Part shown: piece by piece, positions 25,740-34,344 of the stretch
How the letters are laid out: the number at the start of each line of letters is the position of its first letter
Position numbering within the stretch: position 1 is the stretch's first letter
NCBI RefSeq assembly: GCF_900215605.1
Contig: NZ_OBEL01000001.1
Span: 2,021,822 to 2,085,821 of the forward strand
Direction of reading: 5' to 3'
Origin: Cohaesibacter gelatinilyticus
GTDB lineage: Bacteria; Pseudomonadota; Alphaproteobacteria; Rhizobiales; Cohaesibacteraceae
Length of the DNA stretch: 64,000 bases
Notes under the pieces: generated by a model
The model's database searches: none
Told to the model about the DNA's origin: nothing
The model's input: the letters and a program-made list of their open reading frames with translations, nothing else
Position numbers and translations under genes: made by a program

Positions 25740-26945
25740 ATGCAAATGCAAAGAAATTCAGATTACAGCTGGCGCATGTCGGTCTTTTTTGGTGGTATTT
25801 TCATTCCAATGGGGATTTATATTCCCTATTTCTCCCTTTGGTTGAAAGATCTCGGATTAAGCCCACAGGCCATAGGTCTGGTTCTCACCATACCTCTGAT
25901 CACCCGTGTGATCTTCACTCCCATCATGGGCGGCCTTGCCGATAAGCTCGGTGATCGAAGATTGACGTTGCGCATTTACAGCCTCTTCTACTTCCTCACG
26001 TTCGCCGCCATCTTGCTTTCAAACTCCCTGGTCTGGATAATGATGGTCATGATCCTATCCAGTCTGTTTCAGGCAGCCATCGTTCCAGTGTCTGATTCAT
26101 TGGCCATGGCAGGAGTGCGCAGGCTTAACCTTGATTATGGTCGTATGCGTCTATGGGGATCTGCAGCTTTTATCCTGTCAAATCTGGTTGGCGGGACAAT
26201 TATCGCCACATGGAGTGAAAGCTCCATCATCTGGATGCTGGTGTCAGGTAATTGTATAACTGCCCTTCTGTCCTTTCTATTGCCCATGGACCCCAGAGTT
26301 GAAGATGGCAAGACACTAGCCAAAACCGCATCCTTCGAATGGAAAGATCTGAAACAATTTGTACAAACCGGGTTCTGGATCATTCTGCTAGCGACAGCAC
26401 TTCTTCAAGCCAGCCATTCATTGCTCTATGGATTTGGCTCTATTTTCTGGAAAGAAATTGGCATTGGCGAAACCCAAATCGGGTTCCTGTGGGCAGTTTC
26501 CGTCATATTCGAGATTGTCTTCTTCACCTTCTCCAAGCGTCTGTCCATCTGGCTCACATGGCCAAGACTACTAACGATAGGTGCAATAGGCGGAATTATC
26601 CGCTGGGGACTTTTCCCATTGGATTTACCCGTAGAGGGCTATTTCCTGCTTCAAATTCTGCATGCGGCCAGCTTCGCAGCCAGCCATCTTGGCACCATGT
26701 TTTTCTTGTCTGAATTTGTCGAAGATCATCTATCTGGTACCGCACAGGGGCTTTTGACCATGCTGTCAGGTCTTTTCATGGCGGCAGGCACCATGATCGC
26801 AGGATCACTCTTTGCACAATGGCATGGAGATGCATTCTATCTGATGATGGCTCTCTGTCTGATCTCACTGATACTCATAATGCTGGCAAAACTGGTTTCC
26901 ATTAAAAAAATTGGTGGGCAATCATCAGAATTTATTGAGGAATAG
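25740..26945 (+). CDS. MFS transporter of the phenylpropionate permease (HcaT/PPP) group
   Basis: A 401-residue, 12-helix carrier. The N-terminus YSWRMSVFFGGIFIPMGIYIPYFSLWLKDLGLSP and the motif GGLADKLGDRR (motif A between helices 2 and 3) are typical of the MFS_1-like PPP family, which includes E. coli HcaT. Substrates are mostly unproved. I chose ATG 25740 (GAG upstream); the frame opens earlier at 25602 but the added 46 residues are not family-like and run through the promoter area of the divergent CheZ-like gene. No aromatic degradation genes are near, so phenylpropionate is not implied. The next 180 bases carry no recognisable gene. Confidence 0.8.
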   Translation: MQMQRNSDYSWRMSVFFGGIFIPMGIYIPYFSLWLKDLGLSPQAIGLVLTIPLITRVIFTPIMGGLADKLGDRRLTLRIYSLFYFLTFAAILLSNSLVWIMMVMILSSLFQAAIVPVSDSLAMAGVRRLNLDYGRMRLWGSAAFILSNLVGGTIIATWSESSIIWMLVSGNCITALLSFLLPMDPRVEDGKTLAKTASFEWKDLKQFVQTGFWIILLATALLQASHSLLYGFGSIFWKEIGIGETQIGFLWAVSVIFEIVFFTFSKRLSIWLTWPRLLTIGAIGGIIRWGLFPLDLPVEGYFLLQILHAASFAASHLGTMFFLSEFVEDHLSGTAQGLLTMLSGLFMAAGTMIAGSLFAQWHGDAFYLMMALCLISLILIMLAKLVSIKKIGGQSSEFIEE

Positions 26946-27127
26946 CCCAAAAACCTGCCACTGATACCAAAGTCGCTCTACTGCGCCGTTTTCTTGATGG
27001 GAAAGTGCGCATACGGGATTGGCATTTGCGTTTAGATAAGGCACCCTTGCCACGAGCTTCTGCATTACTCGTGCAGCAAAGCCAAAGTCAGACTGATGCG
27101 ACCAGGACAGCAAAGACCGGATCTTAA

Positions 27128-28303
27128 ATGACGCGCCCTTCCAGCACCTTCGCCGTTTCGGATGCCAACTCCAATAACGGCTCCAGTTCGGGGCAATTGG
27201 AGATTATTGCAAATCCTGAAGGTCCTCTTTTTACCTTATCGGGTCAGTGGACGATCGAAACAGCAAGCGAAACTGACAAACAGGTGGAAGAGGTTCTTCA
27301 CGATCCTGTTCGCCCGGTTGCCATCGATATGACCGCAGTGACCAATCTGGACACCACAGGTGCCTGGATTATAATTCGTCTGATGCGTGCACTTGAGCTT
27401 CCCCAGGACGCTCTGAAAAACCTGAGCAGTGAACAACGCACTCTCTTCCTGACCGTATCGGAAACCAATTTCGAAGCACCAAAACCAACTCGATCCGAGA
27501 GCACGGTAACAGCTTTTCTGGCAGCAACAGGACGCAACATCGTCGAAATCTATCACGACATCCAGATCCTCACACATTTGATGGGCGGCGTCGTAAAAGG
27601 TTTGCTCGGGGCTTTATTTCATATCCGGCGCCTGCGGATCACATCGATAACCCACCATATCGACCAGACGGGATTGAAAGCAGTGCCCATAGTGGCCCTT
27701 ATGTCCTTTCTGGTTGGTGCCATTGTCGCACAGCAAGGAGCATATCAATTACGCAAATTCGGAGCTGAACCCTTTGTTATCGATCTGGTGGGGATTTTGG
27801 TCTTGCGTGAAGTCGGTGTCTTGCTCACGGCCATTTTGGTAGCGGGCCGCTCGGGCAGTGCATTCACCGCCGAAATTGGCTCTATGAAAATGCGAGAGGA
27901 AATAGATGCCTTGCGGGTGATGGGCATCTCAATCACCGAAGTACTCATTACTCCCCGGGTATTAGCCCTCATTATCTCACTGCCACTCCTGGGATTGGTC
28001 GCCAATCTGTCCGGCCTTGTTGGTGCCGGCGTCTTACTCTGGGCATACTCGGATATTGCTGTCGACGCTTATATTTCATGGTTACGTGATGCGGTTGCCA
28101 TCAACACCTTCATGGTGGGCCTGATAAAAGCACCCTTCATGGCACTTATTATCGCCCTGATTTCCTGCTCTGAAGGTCTACAAGTGGGCGGGAGCGCTGA
28201 GAGCCTTGGCCGCAGAACAACAGCCGCAGTGGTCAAATCCATCTTTCTGGTTGTTGTGGTTGATGGTATTTTTGCCATCTTTTTCGCAGCCATTGCATTC
28301 TAG
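27128..28303 (+). CDS. mlaE: MCE/Mla lipid transporter permease with N-terminal STAS domain
   Basis: A 391-residue MlaE-family permease. Residues about 25-125 form a STAS-like domain (LFTLSGQWTIETA... VAIDMTAVTNLDTTGAWII), which in E. coli is a separate protein, MlaB. Residues 150-391 are the MlaE membrane core with about five helices and the EIGSMKMREEIDALRVMG coupling motif that contacts the ATPase. It forms the inner-membrane channel of an ABC-type system that moves phospholipids between inner and outer membranes. It starts a tight operon with mlaF (16-base gap), mlaD and a lipoprotein gene. The fused STAS form is common in alphaproteobacteria. Confidence 0.93.
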   Translation: MTRPSSTFAVSDANSNNGSSSGQLEIIANPEGPLFTLSGQWTIETASETDKQVEEVLHDPVRPVAIDMTAVTNLDTTGAWIIIRLMRALELPQDALKNLSSEQRTLFLTVSETNFEAPKPTRSESTVTAFLAATGRNIVEIYHDIQILTHLMGGVVKGLLGALFHIRRLRITSITHHIDQTGLKAVPIVALMSFLVGAIVAQQGAYQLRKFGAEPFVIDLVGILVLREVGVLLTAILVAGRSGSAFTAEIGSMKMREEIDALRVMGISITEVLITPRVLALIISLPLLGLVANLSGLVGAGVLLWAYSDIAVDAYISWLRDAVAINTFMVGLIKAPFMALIIALISCSEGLQVGGSAESLGRRTTAAVVKSIFLVVVVDGIFAIFFAAIAF

Positions 28304-28319
28304 ATCGGGAATAGTCGTC

Positions 28320-29117
28320 ATGCAGCAGCCTTCTTCCCTGACTATCCCCACCGATCAGGCCTTGCTATCCGCACGTGGTATCACCGTCGGTTTTGGTAGC
28401 AAACTCATCCTTGATGGGTTGGATCTTGATGTGTTTCGCGGCGAGGTATTGGGAGTCGTCGGTGCCTCTGGAACAGGCAAGTCAGTTTTGCTCCGCACGA
28501 TCCTTGGCTTGAACAAACGACAAGCTGGGCAGCTGATTCTGTTTGGTCATGACAAGGACCAGCTTGGCGCCAAGGAGCAAATCTCAATCGAGAAGCGCAT
28601 GGGTGTTCTCTTTCAACACGGTGCTCTCTTTTCCTCTCTGACTGTCTTGCAGAATATCCAGGTGCCGATGAGAGAATATCTATCGCTCCCCCAGCGCCTG
28701 ATGGACGAGCTGGCCATTTCCAAAATTGAAATGGTTGGCTTGAAACCTGATGCAGCTCACAAATATCCATCCGAACTATCAGGCGGTATGATCAAACGTG
28801 CAGCCCTCGCCAGAGCTCTTGCGCTGGATCCTGCCCTGGTCTTTCTGGATGAGCCTACCTCCGGTCTCGACCCAATTGGGGCTGCCGATTTTGACGATCT
28901 GATCCTGACCCTTCGAAAATCTTTGGGCCTGACGGTTTTTATGGTAACTCATGACCTCGACAGCTTATACAATGCTTGTGATCGAGTCGCGGTTCTAAGC
29001 GACAAGAAAGTCCTGACATCTGGAACCATGACACAATTACAGACTTTCGATCATCCATGGGTTAAGCGTTATTTCTGCGGTACGCGTGCGGTACGACAAT
29101 GGGATGGAAGCGAATAG
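28320..29117 (+). CDS. mlaF: MCE/Mla lipid transporter ATPase
   Basis: A 265-residue ABC ATPase. Walker A is GASGTGKS (48-55), the signature is LSGGM, Walker B is LVFLDEPTSGLD, and the switch histidine is in VTHD. The LSGGM(I/R)KR variant and the DPIGAADFDDLI stretch are typical of MlaF. It drives lipid movement by the MlaE permease in the inner membrane. I chose ATG 28320, 16 bases after mlaE, where the family begins; the frame is open further upstream within mlaE. The stop codon is directly followed by the mlaD start, so translation is coupled. Confidence 0.93.
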   Translation: MQQPSSLTIPTDQALLSARGITVGFGSKLILDGLDLDVFRGEVLGVVGASGTGKSVLLRTILGLNKRQAGQLILFGHDKDQLGAKEQISIEKRMGVLFQHGALFSSLTVLQNIQVPMREYLSLPQRLMDELAISKIEMVGLKPDAAHKYPSELSGGMIKRAALARALALDPALVFLDEPTSGLDPIGAADFDDLILTLRKSLGLTVFMVTHDLDSLYNACDRVAVLSDKKVLTSGTMTQLQTFDHPWVKRYFCGTRAVRQWDGSE

Positions 29118-30515
29118 ATGGAAACCAAAGCAAATTTTGTTGCCATTGGACTGTTCACGCTCATCATGACGGCGATTGGCTTCGGCTTCGTCTACTGGAT
29201 TGCACGCTACGACGAAACCCGCCCAACGCAGAACCTCACCGTACGCTTTACAGGCTCGGTCGCAGGCCTGACCAAGGGTGGTCTTGTCATGTTCAATGGC
29301 ATCAAGGTCGGTGAAGTGCGCACCCTCACATATGATCCAACCAACCCCAAATATGTTATCGCACAATTGAACGTGGATTCCGCTATTCCGCTAAAACAGG
29401 ACAGCACGATCATTTTGTCCTATCAAGGCCTGACCGGTGTTGGATATGTGGAGATGAAAGGCGGCAGCCAGAATTTGCCCAGCGTCTTCGACATGTCGCC
29501 TGTACCCGATCTTATTGCACAAAATTCTGCCTTTGAAGATCTTATGGCGGGTGCTCGTCAGATCCTTTCCCGTGCAGACACCGTCTTGTCCAAAGTGGAA
29601 TCGGTCGTGACAACCAATGAAAGCCGCATCAATAATTCTCTGGAAAATGTCGAAGCTTTTACGGCTGCTCTCAATAACAATTCCGGCAACATCGACAGCT
29701 TCCTGAGCGATGCTTCCTCAGCAGCCAAAGGATTGACCAGTTTGTCGGCCAAACTGGAAACTCTCAGCACCAAAGCCGAAAATTTGATTGGTGCAGTGGA
29801 GCCGGACAGCGTTCGTACCAGCGTCAAGAATGTTGAAGTCTTCACCGAACGATTAGCAAAAACGTCAGATAGCTTTGAAAATGTCGTGACCGAGGCCACA
29901 GCCGCAGCAAAGAATATCAATGAATTCTCCGGTCAGTTGACCAATTCCCTTGGTAAGGTCGACAAACTGGTAGATAGCATTGATCCTGAGCTGGTTACCC
30001 AATCTGTTGCATCTCTCAATACATTTGCAAAATCACTTGATAATTCATCAGATGATATCACCATCATATTGGGTCAGGCAAAAGAGGCCAGCACCAATAT
30101 CAATCATTTCTCCCAAACCATGGCGGCCCGTACTGAGGATTTCAATCAGATCATCACGGACGCACGCGAAATCTCCTCTCGATTGAATATCGCATCCCGG
30201 AAAATTGATGGATTGCTTGGCAAAGCAGACGACCTGCTCGGAGACAGCGAAGGTGGCAAAGGTCTCATTGAAGAAGCAACATTGGCAGCGCGCTCCATCC
30301 GAAAGGTCGCAGAAAAATTCGAATCAAGAGCCGACGAGATATCTTCCGGCCTTGCTCGCTTCTCTGGCAAGGGTTTGCGAGATGTAGAAGGCATGGTAGG
30401 GGAAGCTCGTCAAACTCTTCGCAAATTGGAATCGGCAGTCTCAAAACTGGAAAACGATCCATCTACTCTCATTTTTGGTGGTAATAAGGTCAAAACTTAC
30501 AACCGACGCCATTAA
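29118..30515 (+). CDS. mlaD: MlaD/MCE-domain substrate-binding protein with long helical C-terminus
   Basis: A 465-residue protein. One membrane helix (about residues 8-30) anchors it in the inner membrane. One MCE domain follows (about 38-118, RFTGSVAGLTKGGLVMFNGIKVGEV... YQGLTGVGYVEM), then about 330 residues of helical, coiled-coil-like sequence rich in Ser, Asn, Ala and Glu. E. coli MlaD has only 183 residues, so the helical part is a large addition. In other MCE proteins such helices form a tube through which lipid passes across the periplasm. Start and mlaF stop are adjacent, with GGAAG in the mlaF tail as ribosome site. It belongs to the mlaE-F-D-lipoprotein operon. Confidence 0.92.
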   Translation: METKANFVAIGLFTLIMTAIGFGFVYWIARYDETRPTQNLTVRFTGSVAGLTKGGLVMFNGIKVGEVRTLTYDPTNPKYVIAQLNVDSAIPLKQDSTIILSYQGLTGVGYVEMKGGSQNLPSVFDMSPVPDLIAQNSAFEDLMAGARQILSRADTVLSKVESVVTTNESRINNSLENVEAFTAALNNNSGNIDSFLSDASSAAKGLTSLSAKLETLSTKAENLIGAVEPDSVRTSVKNVEVFTERLAKTSDSFENVVTEATAAAKNINEFSGQLTNSLGKVDKLVDSIDPELVTQSVASLNTFAKSLDNSSDDITIILGQAKEASTNINHFSQTMAARTEDFNQIITDAREISSRLNIASRKIDGLLGKADDLLGDSEGGKGLIEEATLAARSIRKVAEKFESRADEISSGLARFSGKGLRDVEGMVGEARQTLRKLESAVSKLENDPSTLIFGGNKVKTYNRRH

Positions 30516-30618
30516 CTATCTATTCACACCTGACTTGACCCGCTATAGCTAGATGCAGTTGGGTGATAATAACAGACACGTTCAATAGAGCGGACAGGTT
30601 CAGTGGAGTAGCAGGCCA

Positions 30619-31221
30619 GTGCGGTTTGGACCAAAATCAAAAAACGTGATTTCCATTCTGGGCTTATGCTTCAGCCTGGTAGCTTGTTCCGGGTTGGGCG
30701 GTAAGGAATTGACCACTTACGATCTCTCAGCTCCTGAAGATTTCTCTTCTGTACGAGGTCGAAGTTCAGCACAAATACTGGTTCCTGTTCCATCTGCATT
30801 AAAGTCACTCGATAGTGAGATGATCGTCGTCCGCCCGAGTGGATCAGAAATCACCTATTTTGGTGATGCCCAATGGAGTGATCGCCTGCCGCGTGTCATC
30901 CAGGAAAAACTGATACAATCCTTTGAGAACTCCAACCTTGTTCGCTCTGTCGCCAAACCCGGCGAAGGGGTCGTGGTGGATTACAAGATCTCTGCAACCA
31001 TACGCCAGTTTGATTTGATTGATCAGGGCTCAGGGCAGGCAAAAGCAATACTTGCCGTCAAAATCATCAATGACCGCAACGGGCGGGTCAGAGCCTCGCG
31101 CACTTTCATAGCAACTCAGCCAGCCAATCTGAGCAGCGCTGAAACCGGTGTTATCGCACTGGATAAAGCTGCCGATCAGATTCTGCTGGAAATTGTTGCT
31201 TGGGTCGTAAAGGTCATCTAG
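30619..31221 (+). CDS. ABC-type transport auxiliary lipoprotein (PqiC/DUF330-like)
   Basis: A 200-residue outer-membrane lipoprotein. The signal peptide ends in the lipobox LVAC, so the mature protein begins at C23. The rest (ELTTYDLSAPEDF... ILVPVPSALKSLDSEMIVVRP, RLPRVIQEKLIQSFENS) fits the ABC-type transport auxiliary component family that includes PqiC. Such lipoproteins form a collar where MCE tubes meet the outer membrane. Its place as last gene of the MCE operon supports this. It starts at GTG 30619, with GCAGG just upstream. The 103-base gap after mlaD shows no terminator. Confidence 0.87.
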   Translation: MRFGPKSKNVISILGLCFSLVACSGLGGKELTTYDLSAPEDFSSVRGRSSAQILVPVPSALKSLDSEMIVVRPSGSEITYFGDAQWSDRLPRVIQEKLIQSFENSNLVRSVAKPGEGVVVDYKISATIRQFDLIDQGSGQAKAILAVKIINDRNGRVRASRTFIATQPANLSSAETGVIALDKAADQILLEIVAWVVKVI

Positions 31222-31278
31222 GACGTGAACCCATTGATCTGATGAAATTCGGAATCAAAACTGCAAGCAGTATCTTTC

Positions 31279-32259
31279 CTAAAGCCTCAAGACTTTCTGC
31301 AACAGTTCCGGGTCGGCATTACCACCAGATAGAATAACCACTGCAACACCACCATCCAGCTGAACAGCCCCACTTAACAATGCTGCCAACCCGATGGCTC
31401 CTCCCGGCTCAACAATCAGATGCATCTGTTTCATCGCAAAGGCCATGGCTTGCAGTACATCATTATTGTTGGCGGTAGCAACGCTACTTACATGATCTTT
31501 CAAAACCTCAAAGGTCAGGTTTCCCGGTTGGGGAGCAAGAAGAGCATCACATAGTGAGGGCTCATCACCATCACGGGTATTTTCCGTTTCAACAGGTTGG
31601 CCGACTTCAAGGGAGGCGGCCAAATCATCATGACCGACAGGTTCACACGCGATGATCTTACAATCGGGAAAACTGCCGTGGATGGCAACGCTGACCCCGG
31701 CCGCCAAACCTCCACCACTCACAGGAACAAGAACTTTGTCAGGCACCAGATCCATGGATATCAGATCTTCTGAAATCTCCAGAGCCAAAGTCCCCTGCCC
31801 GGCCATGATATTGGGATCATTGAAGGGATGGATGAAGCATGCACCACGCTCCTCGCACAATGCTCGGGCAATCGCTTCGCGGTCTTCGCTATAGCGATCA
31901 TAGAAGATAACTTCCGCGCCAGCCGCTTTGGTTCCTTCAACTTTAACCGAAGGAGCATCCTGGGGCATCACGATAGCAGCGTCGACACCAAACAGACGTG
32001 CAGCCTCAGCAACGCCTTGCGCATGATTGCCTGATGAACAGGCGACAACCCCGCCTGCTCGCTCTGCTTCGCTCAAATTGCAAAGGGCATTATAAGCACC
32101 ACGGAATTTGAACGCCCCTTTTCTCTGCAAGCATTCCGCCTTGAAAAACACCTGGCCACCCAATTGCTCGTTCAGAGAAGGGAATGACAAGAGCGGCGTA
32201 CGACTGGCAACGCCTTCCAGCTTTTGCTGGGCGTTCAAGATATCTGCGAGATCAGGCAT
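31279..32259 (-). CDS. Threonine/serine dehydratase (PLP, fold type II)
   Basis: A 326-residue PLP enzyme. The cofactor lysine is K51 in KGAFKFRGAYNA, the phosphate-binding glycine loop is SGGGLAAG, and the C-terminal SGGNAD segment binds the pyridine nitrogen. It has no ACT regulatory domain, so it is of the short, catabolic type (TdcB-like) or a serine racemase/L-threo-hydroxyaspartate dehydratase type; these cannot be separated by eye. The reaction is removal of water and ammonia from threonine or serine to give 2-oxobutanoate or pyruvate. ATG 32259 fits the family start; 17 extra codons upstream are open. It is not linked to the ilv genes at 45-50 kb. Confidence 0.86.
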   Translation of the reverse strand: MPDLADILNAQQKLEGVASRTPLLSFPSLNEQLGGQVFFKAECLQRKGAFKFRGAYNALCNLSEAERAGGVVACSSGNHAQGVAEAARLFGVDAAIVMPQDAPSVKVEGTKAAGAEVIFYDRYSEDREAIARALCEERGACFIHPFNDPNIMAGQGTLALEISEDLISMDLVPDKVLVPVSGGGLAAGVSVAIHGSFPDCKIIACEPVGHDDLAASLEVGQPVETENTRDGDEPSLCDALLAPQPGNLTFEVLKDHVSSVATANNNDVLQAMAFAMKQMHLIVEPGGAIGLAALLSGAVQLDGGVAVVILSGGNADPELLQKVLRL

Positions 32260-32360
32260 GAGGCAAAACTCGTGTAAGGGACCAGGATGAGGTCGAAGGA
32301 GGGATAGCATAAGTCTTAAATCCCTTCTTTCCTCAACTCAAGTTCCCTATTCACTTATAC

Positions 32361-33359
32361 TTACATGGGTAGCATGTTCTGACGAAATTGCTCAGCACTG
32401 GCAGTCCAGCTGAACTCCGCCGCATAGGCACGGCAAGCATCTCGATCCAGCTTCAATGCTCCCTCAATAGCTTTACCCAAATCGTCATCCAGAACACCAA
32501 CAGGCGCATCGCCAATCACATCTTTTGGCCCCATAACCGGATAGGCAGCCACCGGCAATCCCGATGCCATGGCCTCCAGCAAAACAATTCCGAATGTGTC
32601 AGTCTTGGACGGGAAAACAAAAACATCGCTGGACGCGTAGATTTCGGCCAGCTCTTCGCCTTCTTTCATGCCCAGAAACTGCACGTCGGGAAAAGACTGT
32701 TCCAATTTCGCTTTTTGTGGACCATCTCCAACAACTATTTTTGTTCCAGGCAAATCCAATGAGAGGAAAGCCTCGATATTCTTTTCGATCGCAACACGCC
32801 CAACATAGAGATAACGCGGATTGTCACCTGTCAAACTACCATTGGCGCGCTCCGGCTTGAACAGATCCAGATCCACTCCACGGCTCCAATAGCTCAAATT
32901 CTCAAAGCCACGTTCCTCCAGATCACGATGAAGACTTGGTGTTGCAACCATGCAGCAATGCCCGGCATTGTGAAACCATCGCAGCAAGGAATAGGTCCAT
33001 TCAGTTGGAATGGGCCAGCGAGCTGCAACATATTCCGGAAAACGGGTATGATATGAGGTTGAAAATGGCAATTTGCGATCAAGACAATATCGACGCGCCC
33101 AGAAACCCAATGGCCCTTCCGTTGCGATATGCAAACAGGTCGGTTGAGCCTCTTCAATCATGCGTCGCACTTTATGACCAAGGGTCAGAGACAAACGAAT
33201 TTCCGGGTAGGTTGGACAAGGAAGCGTCCTGAAGGATTGTGGTGTCAGATAGGATATCTCCAATCCCTTTTCGCACAATTCCTGTCCTAGACGATCAAGA
33301 GAACGTACAACACCATTTACCTGAGGATGCCAAGCATCACTAACAATCAACAAGTCCAT
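32361..33359 (-). CDS. Glycosyltransferase family 4 (GT-B)
   Basis: A 332-residue GT-B glycosyltransferase. The N-terminal half has the family opening LLIVSDAWHPQVNGVVRSL and the TSYHTRFPEYVAARWP segment. The C-terminal half has YLYVGRVAIEKNIEAFL (donor site), GDGPQKAKLE, and FVFPSKTDTFGIVLLEAMASG with the EX7E nucleotide-sugar motif. It resembles the GDP-mannose-dependent alpha-mannosyltransferases that act on lipids. Its ATG shares one base with the stop of the upstream metallophosphatase gene (TAATG), so the two are translated together. This pair occurs widely in Rhizobiales and probably works on a membrane glycolipid. Confidence 0.88.
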   Translation of the reverse strand: MDLLIVSDAWHPQVNGVVRSLDRLGQELCEKGLEISYLTPQSFRTLPCPTYPEIRLSLTLGHKVRRMIEEAQPTCLHIATEGPLGFWARRYCLDRKLPFSTSYHTRFPEYVAARWPIPTEWTYSLLRWFHNAGHCCMVATPSLHRDLEERGFENLSYWSRGVDLDLFKPERANGSLTGDNPRYLYVGRVAIEKNIEAFLSLDLPGTKIVVGDGPQKAKLEQSFPDVQFLGMKEGEELAEIYASSDVFVFPSKTDTFGIVLLEAMASGLPVAAYPVMGPKDVIGDAPVGVLDDDLGKAIEGALKLDRDACRAYAAEFSWTASAEQFRQNMLPM

Positions 33360-34168
33360 TAAGCTACCGCCTTGGAGGATAATTTCACAGTGGCAGAATT
33401 CTGAGCCTGTTCCTGCTCGCCCCAGCGGATCAGTTCAAATTGACCATTTTCATGTTCGATGAGAGCTGTACAGCTTTCCACCCAGTCACCGGTATTCATG
33501 TAATCAATGCCGAATTTCTGATGAATTTCAGCATGATGAATATGACCACAAATCACGCCATCAACCTGATGTTTGATCGCTTCTTGCGAAAGTGTTTGCT
33601 CATAGGTGCCAATAAAATTGACGGCATTCTTCACTTTCAGCTTGGCCCAGGCAGACAAAGACCAGTAACCAAAACCAAGTTTGCGACGTGCAAGATTCAA
33701 TAGTGTATTGACTCCCAACGCCACGCTATAGGCCCAATCACCGAGATGAGCCAGCCACTTTGCATGGCGCACCACCATGTCAAACTGGTCACCATGGATC
33801 ACAAGCATCTGACGCCCATCTGCCGTTTCGTGAATGATCTTCTCGACCACTTCCACCCCGCCAAAATGAGCACCATAATAATTGCGTAAAAACTCGTCAT
33901 GATTGCCCGGAACATACACAATACGCGTACCCTTACGCGCCTTGCGCAACAATTTCTGTACAACGTCGTTATGACTTTGCGGCCAATACCAGCTTTTCCG
34001 CAGACGCCATCCATCGACAATATCGCCAACCAGATAAATCACGTCAGCATCATGAAGTTTAAGAAAATCCAGCAACAAGTCAGCCTGACAGCCACGGGTT
34101 CCCAGATGGATATCGGAAAGAAACAGGCTCCGGTGGCGATAGAGCCCTTCATCAACGGAGGCATTCAT
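33359..34168 (-). CDS. LpxH-like UDP-2,3-diacylglucosamine diphosphatase family metallophosphatase
   Basis: A 269-residue calcineurin-type phosphoesterase. The metal ligands are seen in order: SDIHLG (D19, H21), GDIVDGW (D49, D52), PGNHDEF, VIHGDQFD and GHIHHAE. Residues 150-180 add the helical insert typical of the LpxH-like group. LpxH removes UMP from UDP-diacylglucosamine in lipid A synthesis, but many alphaproteobacteria use LpxI for that step and this branch may have another pyrophosphate substrate. GGGAG precedes the ATG. The glycosyltransferase that follows overlaps by one base, suggesting a joint role in glycolipid synthesis. It is peripheral or cytoplasmic; no signal peptide is visible. 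Confidence 0.85.
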   Translation of the reverse strand: MNASVDEGLYRHRSLFLSDIHLGTRGCQADLLLDFLKLHDADVIYLVGDIVDGWRLRKSWYWPQSHNDVVQKLLRKARKGTRIVYVPGNHDEFLRNYYGAHFGGVEVVEKIIHETADGRQMLVIHGDQFDMVVRHAKWLAHLGDWAYSVALGVNTLLNLARRKLGFGYWSLSAWAKLKVKNAVNFIGTYEQTLSQEAIKHQVDGVICGHIHHAEIHQKFGIDYMNTGDWVESCTALIEHENGQFELIRWGEQEQAQNSATVKLSSKAVA

Positions 34169-34294
34169 GGCGCGCTCCCAACATTAGGAATCTCAGAATC
34201 TCTTTTTCGGTTCTGCCGCCTTTTTAAAATCACCCTGTCTCACTTTTGTGACAGTGAAAGATATTCCCCTTCAAACCGTTATTTCCCACATTGA

Positions 34295-34322
34295 AACGAA
34301 AAAGGGGCCATAAAGGCCCCTT
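34295..34322 (-). terminator. Rho-independent terminator of FadL-like gene
   Basis: On the - strand GGGGCC-TTTAT-GGCCCC is followed by TTTTTCG. It lies 22 bases beyond the porin gene stop. Confidence 0.9.
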
Positions 34323-34344
34323 CTACAAATCCCGAAAAGAGATC

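Noticed and set aside
25740-26945. Phenylpropionate catabolism suggested by the HcaT-like transporter
   Set aside because: No dioxygenase or ring-cleavage genes are nearby and the family name is broader than the substrate.
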